Shown here piece after piece: positions 1-5,401 of a stretch of DNA of 5,401 nucleotides. This DNA comes from an uncultured Oscillospiraceae bacterium. Lineage in GTDB: Bacteria > Bacillota > Clostridia > UBA1212 > UBA1255. Location of the stretch: positions 1 through 5,401 of the forward strand of contig CABQCN010000115.1 in the NCBI GenBank assembly GCA_902462635.1. The letters are read 5' to 3'. Each line of letters begins with the position of its first letter. The first letter of the stretch is position 1. The translations under genes and the position numbers were made by a program. A model generated the notes under the pieces. The model had not been told where the DNA came from, did not search any database, and saw only the letters and a program-made list of their open reading frames with translations.

Positions 1-50
1 AAGAGCTCTGCAAGAATCTCGAGAATTTTACAATGCTTTTGATAAAGTAA
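1..50 (+). CDS. Probable C-terminal end of a dihydrolipoamide acyltransferase (E2), partial
   Basis: Only the last 15 codons (from base 3) and a TAA stop at 48-50 are visible. They read ELCKNLENFTMLLIK. A short charged helix followed by a run of leucines and other hydrophobic residues is how many 2-oxo acid dehydrogenase E2 proteins end (an 'LLENPxLLLL'-type tail). The piece lies 18 bases before the E3 gene, in the same direction, where an E2 gene would be expected since E3 and E1 follow. The E2 catalytic HxxxDG motif and the lipoyl domain would lie to the left of the window and cannot be checked. The other two forward frames also run to stops nearby (40-42 and 65-67), so frame choice rests on the tail's resemblance and on context. 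It could instead be the end of an unrelated protein. Confidence 0.55.
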   Translation, partial: ELCKNLENFTMLLIK

Positions 51-59
51 GAAAGAGGT
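49..59 (+). promoter_or_regulatory. Ribosome binding site of the E3 gene
   Basis: The purine stretch AAGAAAGAGGT ends nine bases before the ATG at 69 and begins inside the stop codon of the upstream partial gene. It supports the ATG at 69 as the true start. The same 11 bases recur before the E1 gene. Confidence 0.75.
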
Positions 60-68
60 GTATTTGAC

Positions 69-1436
69 ATGGTATATGATTTAATCGTAATCGGCGGCGG
101 ACCCGCCGGATATCTTGCGGCGGAACGCGCAGGTCACGCCGGCCTCAACACCGTGCTGATCGAGAAACGGTTTATCGGCGGCGTTTGCCTGAACGAAGGC
201 TGCATCCCATCCAAGGCGCTCCTGTATTCCGCAAAAATTTACGACGGCGCCGCGCACGGAGAAAAATACGGCGTTTCCGTAAAGGATATCAAACTGGATC
301 ACTCTTTTGTTGTGGAGCGTAAAAACAAAGTAGTCAATACGCTCGTAAGCGGCATCAAATCCAAACTCAAGAAAAATAAAGTTACCGTCGTAATGGCGGA
401 AGCAAAAATCACGGGAAGAACCGCAGAAGGATTTACCGTTTCCGCCGCGGATCAGACGTATACGGGCGCGAAGCTCCTGATCGCGACGGGTTCCGTCCCC
501 GTTACCCCGCCGATCCCGGGTGTCAAAGAAGGCCTGGAATCCGGTTTTATCGTCACGAACCGCGAGATTCTCGACCTCAAGGAAGTCCCCGAAAAATTCA
601 CGATTATCGGCGGCGGCGTAATCGGCCTGGAAATGGCGTCTTACTTCAACACGGCAGGTTCTCAAGTTACCGTGATCGAAATGATGGAGAAGATCGCAGG
701 ACCTACCGATCGGGAAATTTCTGAAATTCTCCTGAATAATTACAAGAAAAAAGGCATTACCTTCCATCTCGGCTGCAAAGTTACCGGTGTGCAGCCCGGC
801 AAAGTACTTTATGAATCTGCCGGGAAAACATACGAAGTTCCTTCCGACAAAGTACTGCTCAGTATCGGACGGCGCGCTTTCACCGAGGGACTCGGCCTGG
901 AAACGATCGGCGTAGAAACGGAAAGAGGCAAAATCAAAACCGATCATAAAGGGCGGACGAATATCGCCGGCGTTTATGCGACAGGCGACGTCAACGGCTA
1001 TTCCATGCTCGCGCATACGGCGTACCGCGAGACGGAAGTTGCGGTCAACGACATTCTCGGAATCAAAGATACGATGCGCTATAATGCGATTCCTTCCGTA
1101 ATCTATACGAATCCGGAGGTTGCCGGGATCGGCGAAACGGAAGAAACCGCGAAAGCAAAAGGCATCGATTATGAAGCGGTCAAACTTTCCATGATGTATT
1201 CCGGAAGGTATGTTGCGGAAAATGAAGGCGGCGATGGCATTATCAAGATCCTGATTAATAAAAAATACAGAAATGTCATCGGCGTACACATGATCGGCAA
1301 TTATTCTTCCGAAATCATTTACGGCGCCGGAATCCTGATCGAAACGGAAATGCCCGTAAACGACGTCAAGAAACTCGTATTCCCCCATCCTTCCGTCTGC
1401 GAAGTGATCCGGGAAGGAATATTTGAATTTGAATGA
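69..1436 (+). CDS. lpdA: Dihydrolipoyl dehydrogenase (E3 of a 2-oxo acid dehydrogenase complex)
   Basis: This cytoplasmic flavoenzyme reoxidises the dihydrolipoyl arm of E2 and reduces NAD+. The 455-residue length is normal for the family, and no extra N-terminal lipoyl domain is present. Visible in order: the FAD-binding GGGPAG at residues 9-14, the redox-active disulfide CLNEGC at 40-45 followed by IPSK, ATG at 139-141, the NAD-binding GGGVIG at 181-186 with an acidic residue (E204) at the end of the second strand, the second FAD motif ATGDV at 304-308, and the dimerisation domain from about 340. The C-terminal catalytic pair is H440 and E445 in FPHPSVCE, where the more common form is HAHPTLSE. 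The key residues are kept, and an FPHP variant is, from memory, common in Firmicutes E3s. The start is fixed by the strong ribosome binding site and by the position of the first nucleotide-binding strand. It sits between a probable E2 and the E1 gene, so it is very likely dedicated to that complex rather than shared with glycine cleavage. Confidence 0.95.
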   Translation: MVYDLIVIGGGPAGYLAAERAGHAGLNTVLIEKRFIGGVCLNEGCIPSKALLYSAKIYDGAAHGEKYGVSVKDIKLDHSFVVERKNKVVNTLVSGIKSKLKKNKVTVVMAEAKITGRTAEGFTVSAADQTYTGAKLLIATGSVPVTPPIPGVKEGLESGFIVTNREILDLKEVPEKFTIIGGGVIGLEMASYFNTAGSQVTVIEMMEKIAGPTDREISEILLNNYKKKGITFHLGCKVTGVQPGKVLYESAGKTYEVPSDKVLLSIGRRAFTEGLGLETIGVETERGKIKTDHKGRTNIAGVYATGDVNGYSMLAHTAYRETEVAVNDILGIKDTMRYNAIPSVIYTNPEVAGIGETEETAKAKGIDYEAVKLSMMYSGRYVAENEGGDGIIKILINKKYRNVIGVHMIGNYSSEIIYGAGILIETEMPVNDVKKLVFPHPSVCEVIREGIFEFE

Positions 1437-1449
1437 GAAAAGATTATAA

Positions 1450-1460
1450 AAGAAAGAGGT
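1450..1460 (+). promoter_or_regulatory. Ribosome binding site of the E1 gene
   Basis: AAGAAAGAGGT lies eight bases before the ATG at 1469 and is identical over 11 bases to the site before the E3 gene. The 32-base gap between the E3 stop and the E1 start holds this site and no visible hairpin or promoter, which supports co-transcription. Confidence 0.75.
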
Positions 1461-1468
1461 AACCATTT

Positions 1469-3940
1469 ATGCCAAAATCACAATTTATCGATCAAAAAAC
1501 AGTAAGAAAAAGCGGCTGGATCAAATATCAGGATACGCCCGTAAACCAGTATAAAAAGACGATCGAGGAAGAAAAAGCAAATTTTTCCACGGAAGATTTT
1601 CTGCGGATTTACAGGGATATGTTCATCATCCGTGAATTTGAAATGATGATCAACAGCATCAAAACGACGAGCGAATACAACGGAATCAAATACAGCCATC
1701 CGGGACCGGCACATCTTTCGATCGGTCAGGAAGCATCTGTCGTCGGTCAGGCGTATTTGTTGGATACGAACGACTGGATTTTCGGATCGCACAGAAGCCA
1801 CGGAGAAATTCTTGCCAAGGGCCTTTCCGCGATTCAAAAGCTCAGCGACAAAGAGCTTATGGAAATCATGGAGAATTATTTCGACGGCGCCGTACTCAAA
1901 GTCGTGCAAAAGGATCAGACCTCTGTGAAAGAGCTGGCCATCGATTTTCTGGTTTACGGTACGCTCGCTGAGATTTTTGCGCGTGAGACGGGCTTCCATA
2001 AAGGTCTCGGCGGTTCGATGCACGCGTTCTTCTGCCCCTTCGGTATTTATCCGAACAACGCGATCGTCGGCGGGAGCGCAACGATTGCGACAGGCAGCGC
2101 GCTGTTCAAAAAAGTAAACCGGAAACCGGGTATCGTCATTGCCAACATCGGCGACGGTTCTCTCGGACGCGGTCCTGTCTGGGAGGCGATCTGTTTTGCG
2201 ACGATGGATCAGTATAAGAAACTCTGGGAAGGCGATATGAAGGGCGGCCTTCCGCTGATTTTCAATTTCTACAATAATCAATACGCAATGGGCGGACAGA
2301 CGAACGGGGAAACGATGGGATATGAAATCCTCGCAAGAATGGGCGCAGGCGTCAATCCGGAGCAAATGCATTCCGAGCGCGTCGACGGATATAATCCGCT
2401 GGCCGTTATCGACGCGATCCGCAGAAAGAAAGAAATTCTGGCCCAGAAGAAAGGACCCGTACTTCTGGATACGCTTACCTACAGAACGACAGGCCACTCG
2501 CCTTCCGATGCTTCGAGTTACAGAACAAAGGAAGAAATCGATATGTGGTTCGAAGGAAATTCCGTCGATGAATTCAAGAAAAAGCTGGTCAAAGCCAAAG
2601 TCGCTACGGCAAAAAAATTCGACGAAATCGACAAGAGCTGCATAGAACTCATTACGAAAATCTGCGCGATGGCCGTAGATACGGAAATTTCCCCGCGTAT
2701 GGATTTCCTGAAAAATCCGCGGCAGCTGGAAGACCTCATGTTCTCCAATCAGAAAGTCGACAAAATGGAAGACCGCAAACCGGACGTATTGATGCCGAAG
2801 GAAGAAAACCCGCGCGTAGTACAGATTTCAAGGAAAGAAAGATTTGCTTTCGACGCAGAAGGAAAACCGTTCTCCAAATTGAAGACCTTCAACTACAGAG
2901 ACGCAATCTTCGAACCGATTATCGATAAATTTTATGAAGATCCTACGCTCGTTGCCTACGGCGAAGAGAACAGAGACTGGGGCGGTGCATTTGCCGTTTA
3001 CAGAGGGCTGACAGAAGCGCTTCCCTATCACAGGCTTTTCAATTCCCCGATCTCCGAAGCTGCAATCGTCGGTACCGGCGTCGGTTATGCGATGAGCGGC
3101 GGACGGGCGATCGTGGAACTGATGTACTGCGACTTCCTCGGCTGCGCAGGCGATGAAATTTTCAACCAGATGGCAAAATGGCAATCCATGAGCGCCGGCG
3201 TTTTAAAAATGCCGCTCGTACTGCGCGTATCCGTCGGTTCAAAATACGGCGCGCAGCATTCACAGGACTGGACTTCCCTCTGCGCGCATATCCCGGGGCT
3301 GAAAGTGTGCTTCCCTGTTACGCCGTATGATGCCAAGGGTCTCATGACGACAGCGCTGAACGGAACCGACCCCGTTATATTCTTCGAAAGCCAGCGGATT
3401 TATGACAAGGGAGAAGAATTCCATGCGGGCGGCGTTCCGAAGGAAAGCTATGAAATCGAAATCGGAGAACCCGATATCAAAAAAGAAGGAAAAGACCTTA
3501 CGATCCTTACGATCGGCGTTACGCTCTACAAAGCGCTTGAAGCGGCAAAAATTCTGGAAGAAAAGTATGGGATTTCCGCAGAAGTGATCGATGCGCGTTC
3601 GCTCGTACCGTTCCATTATGAGAAGGTTCTTGAATCCGTAAAGAAAACTGGAAAAATCGTACTTGCAAGCGATGCCTGCCAGCGCGGTTCGTTCCTGAAC
3701 GACCTTGCGGAAAACATCACGGAAATGGCATTTGATTACCTGGATGCGCCTCCGGTCATCGTCGGCGCTAAAAACTGGATCACGCCCGCTTACGAATTCG
3801 ACCACGAATTCTTCCCGCAGGCTTCCTGGTTCCTGGATGCCATCAACGAGAAAATCATGCCGTTAAAGGGTCATGTCAATACGCCGAACGTCAATTATAC
3901 GACGAACGAACGTCTGCGTATTTCCAAGAAAGGTGTATAA
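1469..3940 (+). CDS. Fused E1 alpha-beta, thiamine-diphosphate-dependent 2-oxo acid dehydrogenase
   Basis: This enzyme decarboxylates a 2-oxo acid (or cleaves a similar substrate such as acetoin) and passes the acyl unit to lipoyl-E2. The 823 residues join both subunits of the heterotetrameric E1 type; it is not the AceE homodimer type. Alpha half, about 40-360: [12 protein letters not shown] (107-118), GLGGSMH (179-185), the thiamine-diphosphate motif GDGS (228-231) with NN at 269-270, VDG at 305-307, and the loop GHSPSD (342-347) followed by YRTKEEI. Linker, about 365-470, charged. Beta half, about 473-797: GEENRDWGG (498-506), [10 protein letters not shown] with the expected catalytic Glu530, QHSQDW (596-601), [16 protein letters not shown] (609-624), then the transketolase C-terminal domain from about 676 (DLTILTIG to [15 protein letters not shown]). 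Compared with ordinary E1 alpha there are extra stretches of about 40 residues near 120-163 and about 12 near 248-260, plus an N-terminal extension of about 40 and a C-terminal tail of about 25. No catalytic residue looks lost. The substrate cannot be assigned from the sequence. Confidence 0.92.
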   Translation: MPKSQFIDQKTVRKSGWIKYQDTPVNQYKKTIEEEKANFSTEDFLRIYRDMFIIREFEMMINSIKTTSEYNGIKYSHPGPAHLSIGQEASVVGQAYLLDTNDWIFGSHRSHGEILAKGLSAIQKLSDKELMEIMENYFDGAVLKVVQKDQTSVKELAIDFLVYGTLAEIFARETGFHKGLGGSMHAFFCPFGIYPNNAIVGGSATIATGSALFKKVNRKPGIVIANIGDGSLGRGPVWEAICFATMDQYKKLWEGDMKGGLPLIFNFYNNQYAMGGQTNGETMGYEILARMGAGVNPEQMHSERVDGYNPLAVIDAIRRKKEILAQKKGPVLLDTLTYRTTGHSPSDASSYRTKEEIDMWFEGNSVDEFKKKLVKAKVATAKKFDEIDKSCIELITKICAMAVDTEISPRMDFLKNPRQLEDLMFSNQKVDKMEDRKPDVLMPKEENPRVVQISRKERFAFDAEGKPFSKLKTFNYRDAIFEPIIDKFYEDPTLVAYGEENRDWGGAFAVYRGLTEALPYHRLFNSPISEAAIVGTGVGYAMSGGRAIVELMYCDFLGCAGDEIFNQMAKWQSMSAGVLKMPLVLRVSVGSKYGAQHSQDWTSLCAHIPGLKVCFPVTPYDAKGLMTTALNGTDPVIFFESQRIYDKGEEFHAGGVPKESYEIEIGEPDIKKEGKDLTILTIGVTLYKALEAAKILEEKYGISAEVIDARSLVPFHYEKVLESVKKTGKIVLASDACQRGSFLNDLAENITEMAFDYLDAPPVIVGAKNWITPAYEFDHEFFPQASWFLDAINEKIMPLKGHVNTPNVNYTTNERLRISKKGV
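3926..3935 (+). promoter_or_regulatory. Ribosome binding site of the DeoR gene, inside the E1 coding end
   Basis: AAGAAAGGTG ends eight bases before the ATG at 3944 and overlaps the last lysine-glycine-valine codons of E1. Because the site is embedded in translated sequence and only three bases (GCA) separate stop and start, translation of the regulator is probably coupled to that of E1. Confidence 0.7.
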
Positions 3941-3943
3941 GCA

Positions 3944-4720
3944 ATGCTGGATGAGAGAAGAAAATCTATATTATCTATTATCGATGAATATGGAGAAATC
4001 TCTCTTGCGGCGCTGAGTTCCTTATTTCCCGACGTGTCGTCTATGACGATACGCCGGGATTTATCCGAACTGGAAAGCCGCGGCAGCATTATCCGTACGA
4101 AAGGCGGCGCGCTGAGCGTTCGCAAAATCAATCCCGCACTCTCTGCAAAAGGAGAAGAAAACGAATATTCTTTACGGGCAAGGGAAAACATTCTGCAAAA
4201 AAAGGAAATCGCCAAGAAAGCGCTTCCCTTCGTGACAAAAGGCCGCTCTATTTATTTTGATGCCGGTTCCACGATTATGGCGTTGGCAGAACGCATTCCA
4301 AACGACAATATGACGATTATTACAAATGGAATCAATGTCGCGCAGGCGCTGGTATCCAACTCTAACATCAATGTCATGGTCCCTGCCGGAAGCGTCAATC
4401 GCAATACGCTTTCCGTGTCCGGTTCAGATTCATTAAATTTTATCGATAAAATCAATATCGAACTCGCTTTTATGTCTGCTTCCGCGTTTTCTCCCGAAGC
4501 CGGCTTCACCGTATCGAACGTCAATGAAGCGGAACTCAAACGGAAAGTCATTTCCCGCGCTAAGAAAACGTTTATGTTATTGGATAAAAGTAAAATCGGC
4601 AAAGATCTTTTATTTACCCTTGCCGACATTAGTGAGATTCATGTTCTGATTACCGACGAACCGTTGTCCGCCGAACTCCAGCTTTTAGCCGATCAAAACG
4701 GCGTCTGCGTTATTTCATAA
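3944..4720 (+). CDS. DeoR-family transcriptional regulator
   Basis: This 258-residue protein has the usual size and two-domain build of DeoR/GlpR regulators, most of which are repressors released by a phosphorylated sugar or related metabolite. Residues 3-57 form the DeoR helix-turn-helix: RRKSILSIIDEYGEIS, then the recognition helix within SSMTIRRDLSELESRG (32-47), ending with IIRTKGGA (49-56). The sensor domain follows at about 78-235, with YFDAGSTIMALA (104-115), the loop ITNG (126-129), the segment MVPAGSVNRNTLSVSG (145-160), MSASAFSPEAGFTV (177-190), EAELKRKVISRAKK (195-208) and LLDKSKIGK (212-220). These match the family's ligand pocket pattern, with FDAGST in place of the more usual LDxGTT and PAGSVN in place of a GG turn. 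It is the last gene of the apparent operon, three bases after E1, so it probably controls the complex genes and itself. The ligand and operator are not visible, since the operon's promoter lies outside the window. Its last 11 bases overlap the convergent CAP gene. Confidence 0.93.
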   Translation: MLDERRKSILSIIDEYGEISLAALSSLFPDVSSMTIRRDLSELESRGSIIRTKGGALSVRKINPALSAKGEENEYSLRARENILQKKEIAKKALPFVTKGRSIYFDAGSTIMALAERIPNDNMTIITNGINVAQALVSNSNINVMVPAGSVNRNTLSVSGSDSLNFIDKINIELAFMSASAFSPEAGFTVSNVNEAELKRKVISRAKKTFMLLDKSKIGKDLLFTLADISEIHVLITDEPLSAELQLLADQNGVCVIS

Positions 4721-5401
4721 AAAGCTGTACGATAATTTTCCCGTAAATCGGACTCGTATATACGCCGATTCCCGTTTTTGAAAACGCTCCGTTTGTTATA
4801 TTGGTTTTATGGCTTTCCGAATTCATCCAGGCGTAAAACGCGCCGTCGATCGTCTGATTTCCCGCGATATTTTCCGCCGCTGCCGTGAACGATAAACCGT
4901 ACGCTTTCATCATTTCAAAAGGCGTCCCGTAGCTCGGCGACTGATGGGAGAAATAATTATTCGTGACCATATCCCTTGCTTTATCATACGCTACTTTACT
5001 GAGTTCTTCGCTGTATTCCAGCTTCTCGGCGCCTTTTTCCTGCCTGACGTTATTTACCAGGCTCATCAGTCTCTGCGCATCATCGCTCAGGTTTTCCGGG
5101 TTCGATACATCCTCGGACACATTCGGCGCTTCTTCGTCCGGTACCTTCGGATCGTTTTTGGAATCATCGGAAACCGTCGTGATATAGTTTCCGTTTACGA
5201 ATCCGACCTGATTGGAATTATAATCATATACGGCATACCATTCTCCGACTTGTCCCAGGATTTTTACTGCCTGCGATTTTCCGATCGACGCCAGCGCGGC
5301 AAAGTCCGTTCCCGGGCCGGAACGCAAATTCAAACCGGAAACATTCACCGTAGCGTTTCCCGTTTTATAGGTGAATGTTTCCTGCCCGTCATCCGACGCT
5401 C
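4710..5401 (-). CDS. SH3-CAP domain protein (YkwD-like), C-terminal part, N-terminus beyond the window
   Basis: The - strand frame stays open to the right edge, giving 229 visible residues. The in-frame GTG at 5346-5348 is an internal valine, because it falls inside the SH3 domain and coding sequence of the same character (DDGQETFTYKTGNAT) precedes it. Counting from the edge, about 10-75 is a bacterial SH3 domain (VNVSGLNLRSGPGTDF, then GEWYAVYDYNSNQVGFVNGNYI), the type that binds cell-wall material. About 76-104 is an acidic linker rich in Asp, Glu, Pro, Ser and Asn. About 105-229 is a CAP/SCP domain: NYFSH with His152, AAENIAG with Glu176, and WMNSESH with Glu195 and His197, which are the four residues of the usual CAP cleft. 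It ends GKIIVQLFMK, close to the typical end of YkwD-type domains. Such proteins are normally exported, but any signal peptide lies outside the window. Their biochemical role is poorly defined. It runs opposite to the dehydrogenase operon and is probably functionally separate. Confidence 0.9.
   Translation of the reverse strand, partial: ASDDGQETFTYKTGNATVNVSGLNLRSGPGTDFAALASIGKSQAVKILGQVGEWYAVYDYNSNQVGFVNGNYITTVSDDSKNDPKVPDEEAPNVSEDVSNPENLSDDAQRLMSLVNNVRQEKGAEKLEYSEELSKVAYDKARDMVTNNYFSHQSPSYGTPFEMMKAYGLSFTAAAENIAGNQTIDGAFYAWMNSESHKTNITNGAFSKTGIGVYTSPIYGKIIVQLFMK
4746..4779 (+). terminator. Weak candidate intrinsic terminator for the + strand operon
   Basis: AATCGG at 4746-4751 pairs perfectly with CCGATT at 4765-4770. 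Between them CGTATATACG (4755-4764) is itself palindromic and could extend the stem past a three-base bulge. TTTTT follows at 4775-4779. It sits 25 bases after the DeoR stop, a sensible place, but the T run begins four bases beyond the stem, the stem is short, and the whole element lies within the coding part of the CAP gene, so it may be chance. Confidence 0.25.

Noticed and set aside
81..1466. Long open frame (461 codons) on the - strand, antisense to the E3 gene
   Set aside because: It mirrors E3 codon by codon, its product is an unlikely mix rich in Phe, Arg and Asp with no recognisable domain, and E3 has every family motif. It is a by-product of E3 codon usage.
1437..1468. Possible promoter or regulator site between E3 and E1
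   Set aside because: The gap is only 32 bases and is accounted for by an A-rich stretch and the ribosome binding site; no paired -35/-10 elements or repeat are seen.
1478..2497. Open frame of 339 codons on the - strand, antisense to the E1 alpha half
   Set aside because: No domain is recognisable and the composition is odd; the + strand frame is an intact E1 with catalytic motifs.
3260..3805. Open frame of 181 codons on the - strand, antisense to the E1 beta half
   Set aside because: Same reasoning: it is fully covered by conserved E1 beta sequence, and no motif is seen in the translated antisense.
4679..4727. Inverted repeat CAGCTTTT (4679-4686) / AAAAGCTG (4720-4727) flanking the gene overlap
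   Set aside because: Eight-base arms separated by 33 bases with no GC-rich core or T run of terminator type; likely chance in coding sequence.
4773..4786. Short palindrome CGTTTT-TG-AAAACG downstream of the DeoR gene
   Set aside because: AT-rich with a tiny loop and no trailing T run, inside CAP codons; too weak to call an operator or terminator.

Overview
The window looks like a chromosomal segment from an anaerobic or facultative member of the Bacillota (Firmicutes), possibly Clostridia-like. This is inferred from the strong purine-rich Shine-Dalgarno sites, roughly balanced base composition with many AAA/GAA codons, a fused two-domain E1 dehydrogenase and an SH3-CAP secreted-type protein. 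No RNA gene, mobile element or CRISPR array is visible, and the lineage cannot be fixed from sequence reading alone.

Layout: (1) positions 1-50 hold what is probably the last 15 codons of a lipoate-dependent acyltransferase (E2). (2) Positions 69-1436 encode dihydrolipoyl dehydrogenase (E3). (3) Positions 1469-3940 encode an 823-residue thiamine-diphosphate 2-oxo acid dehydrogenase in which the E1-alpha and E1-beta halves form one polypeptide. (4) Positions 3944-4720 encode a DeoR-family repressor, three bases after the E1 stop. All four read on the + strand with gaps of 18, 32 and 3 bases, so they are read here as the end of one operon. (5) On the - strand, entering from the right edge and ending at 4710, is the C-terminal part of a bacterial SH3 + CAP (SCP/PR1, YkwD-like) protein. 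It overlaps the regulator tail to tail by 11 bases.

Working together: E1 decarboxylates a 2-oxo acid and reductively acylates the lipoyl group of E2, E2 passes the acyl group to CoA, and E3 reoxidises the dihydrolipoyl group with NAD+. The substrate (pyruvate, acetoin, a branched-chain or another 2-oxo acid) cannot be read from the window. The DeoR regulator translationally adjacent to E1 suggests that the complex is controlled by a phosphorylated sugar-type metabolite, which would place it in a dedicated carbohydrate pathway rather than general pyruvate metabolism. The CAP protein is probably unrelated to the operon.

The genes are all of recognisable families. The points most worth a second look are the fused E1 with two large insertions relative to ordinary E1-alpha, the E2-E3-E1-regulator order, the coupled DeoR gene, and the convergent overlap that leaves no intergenic space for a terminator.
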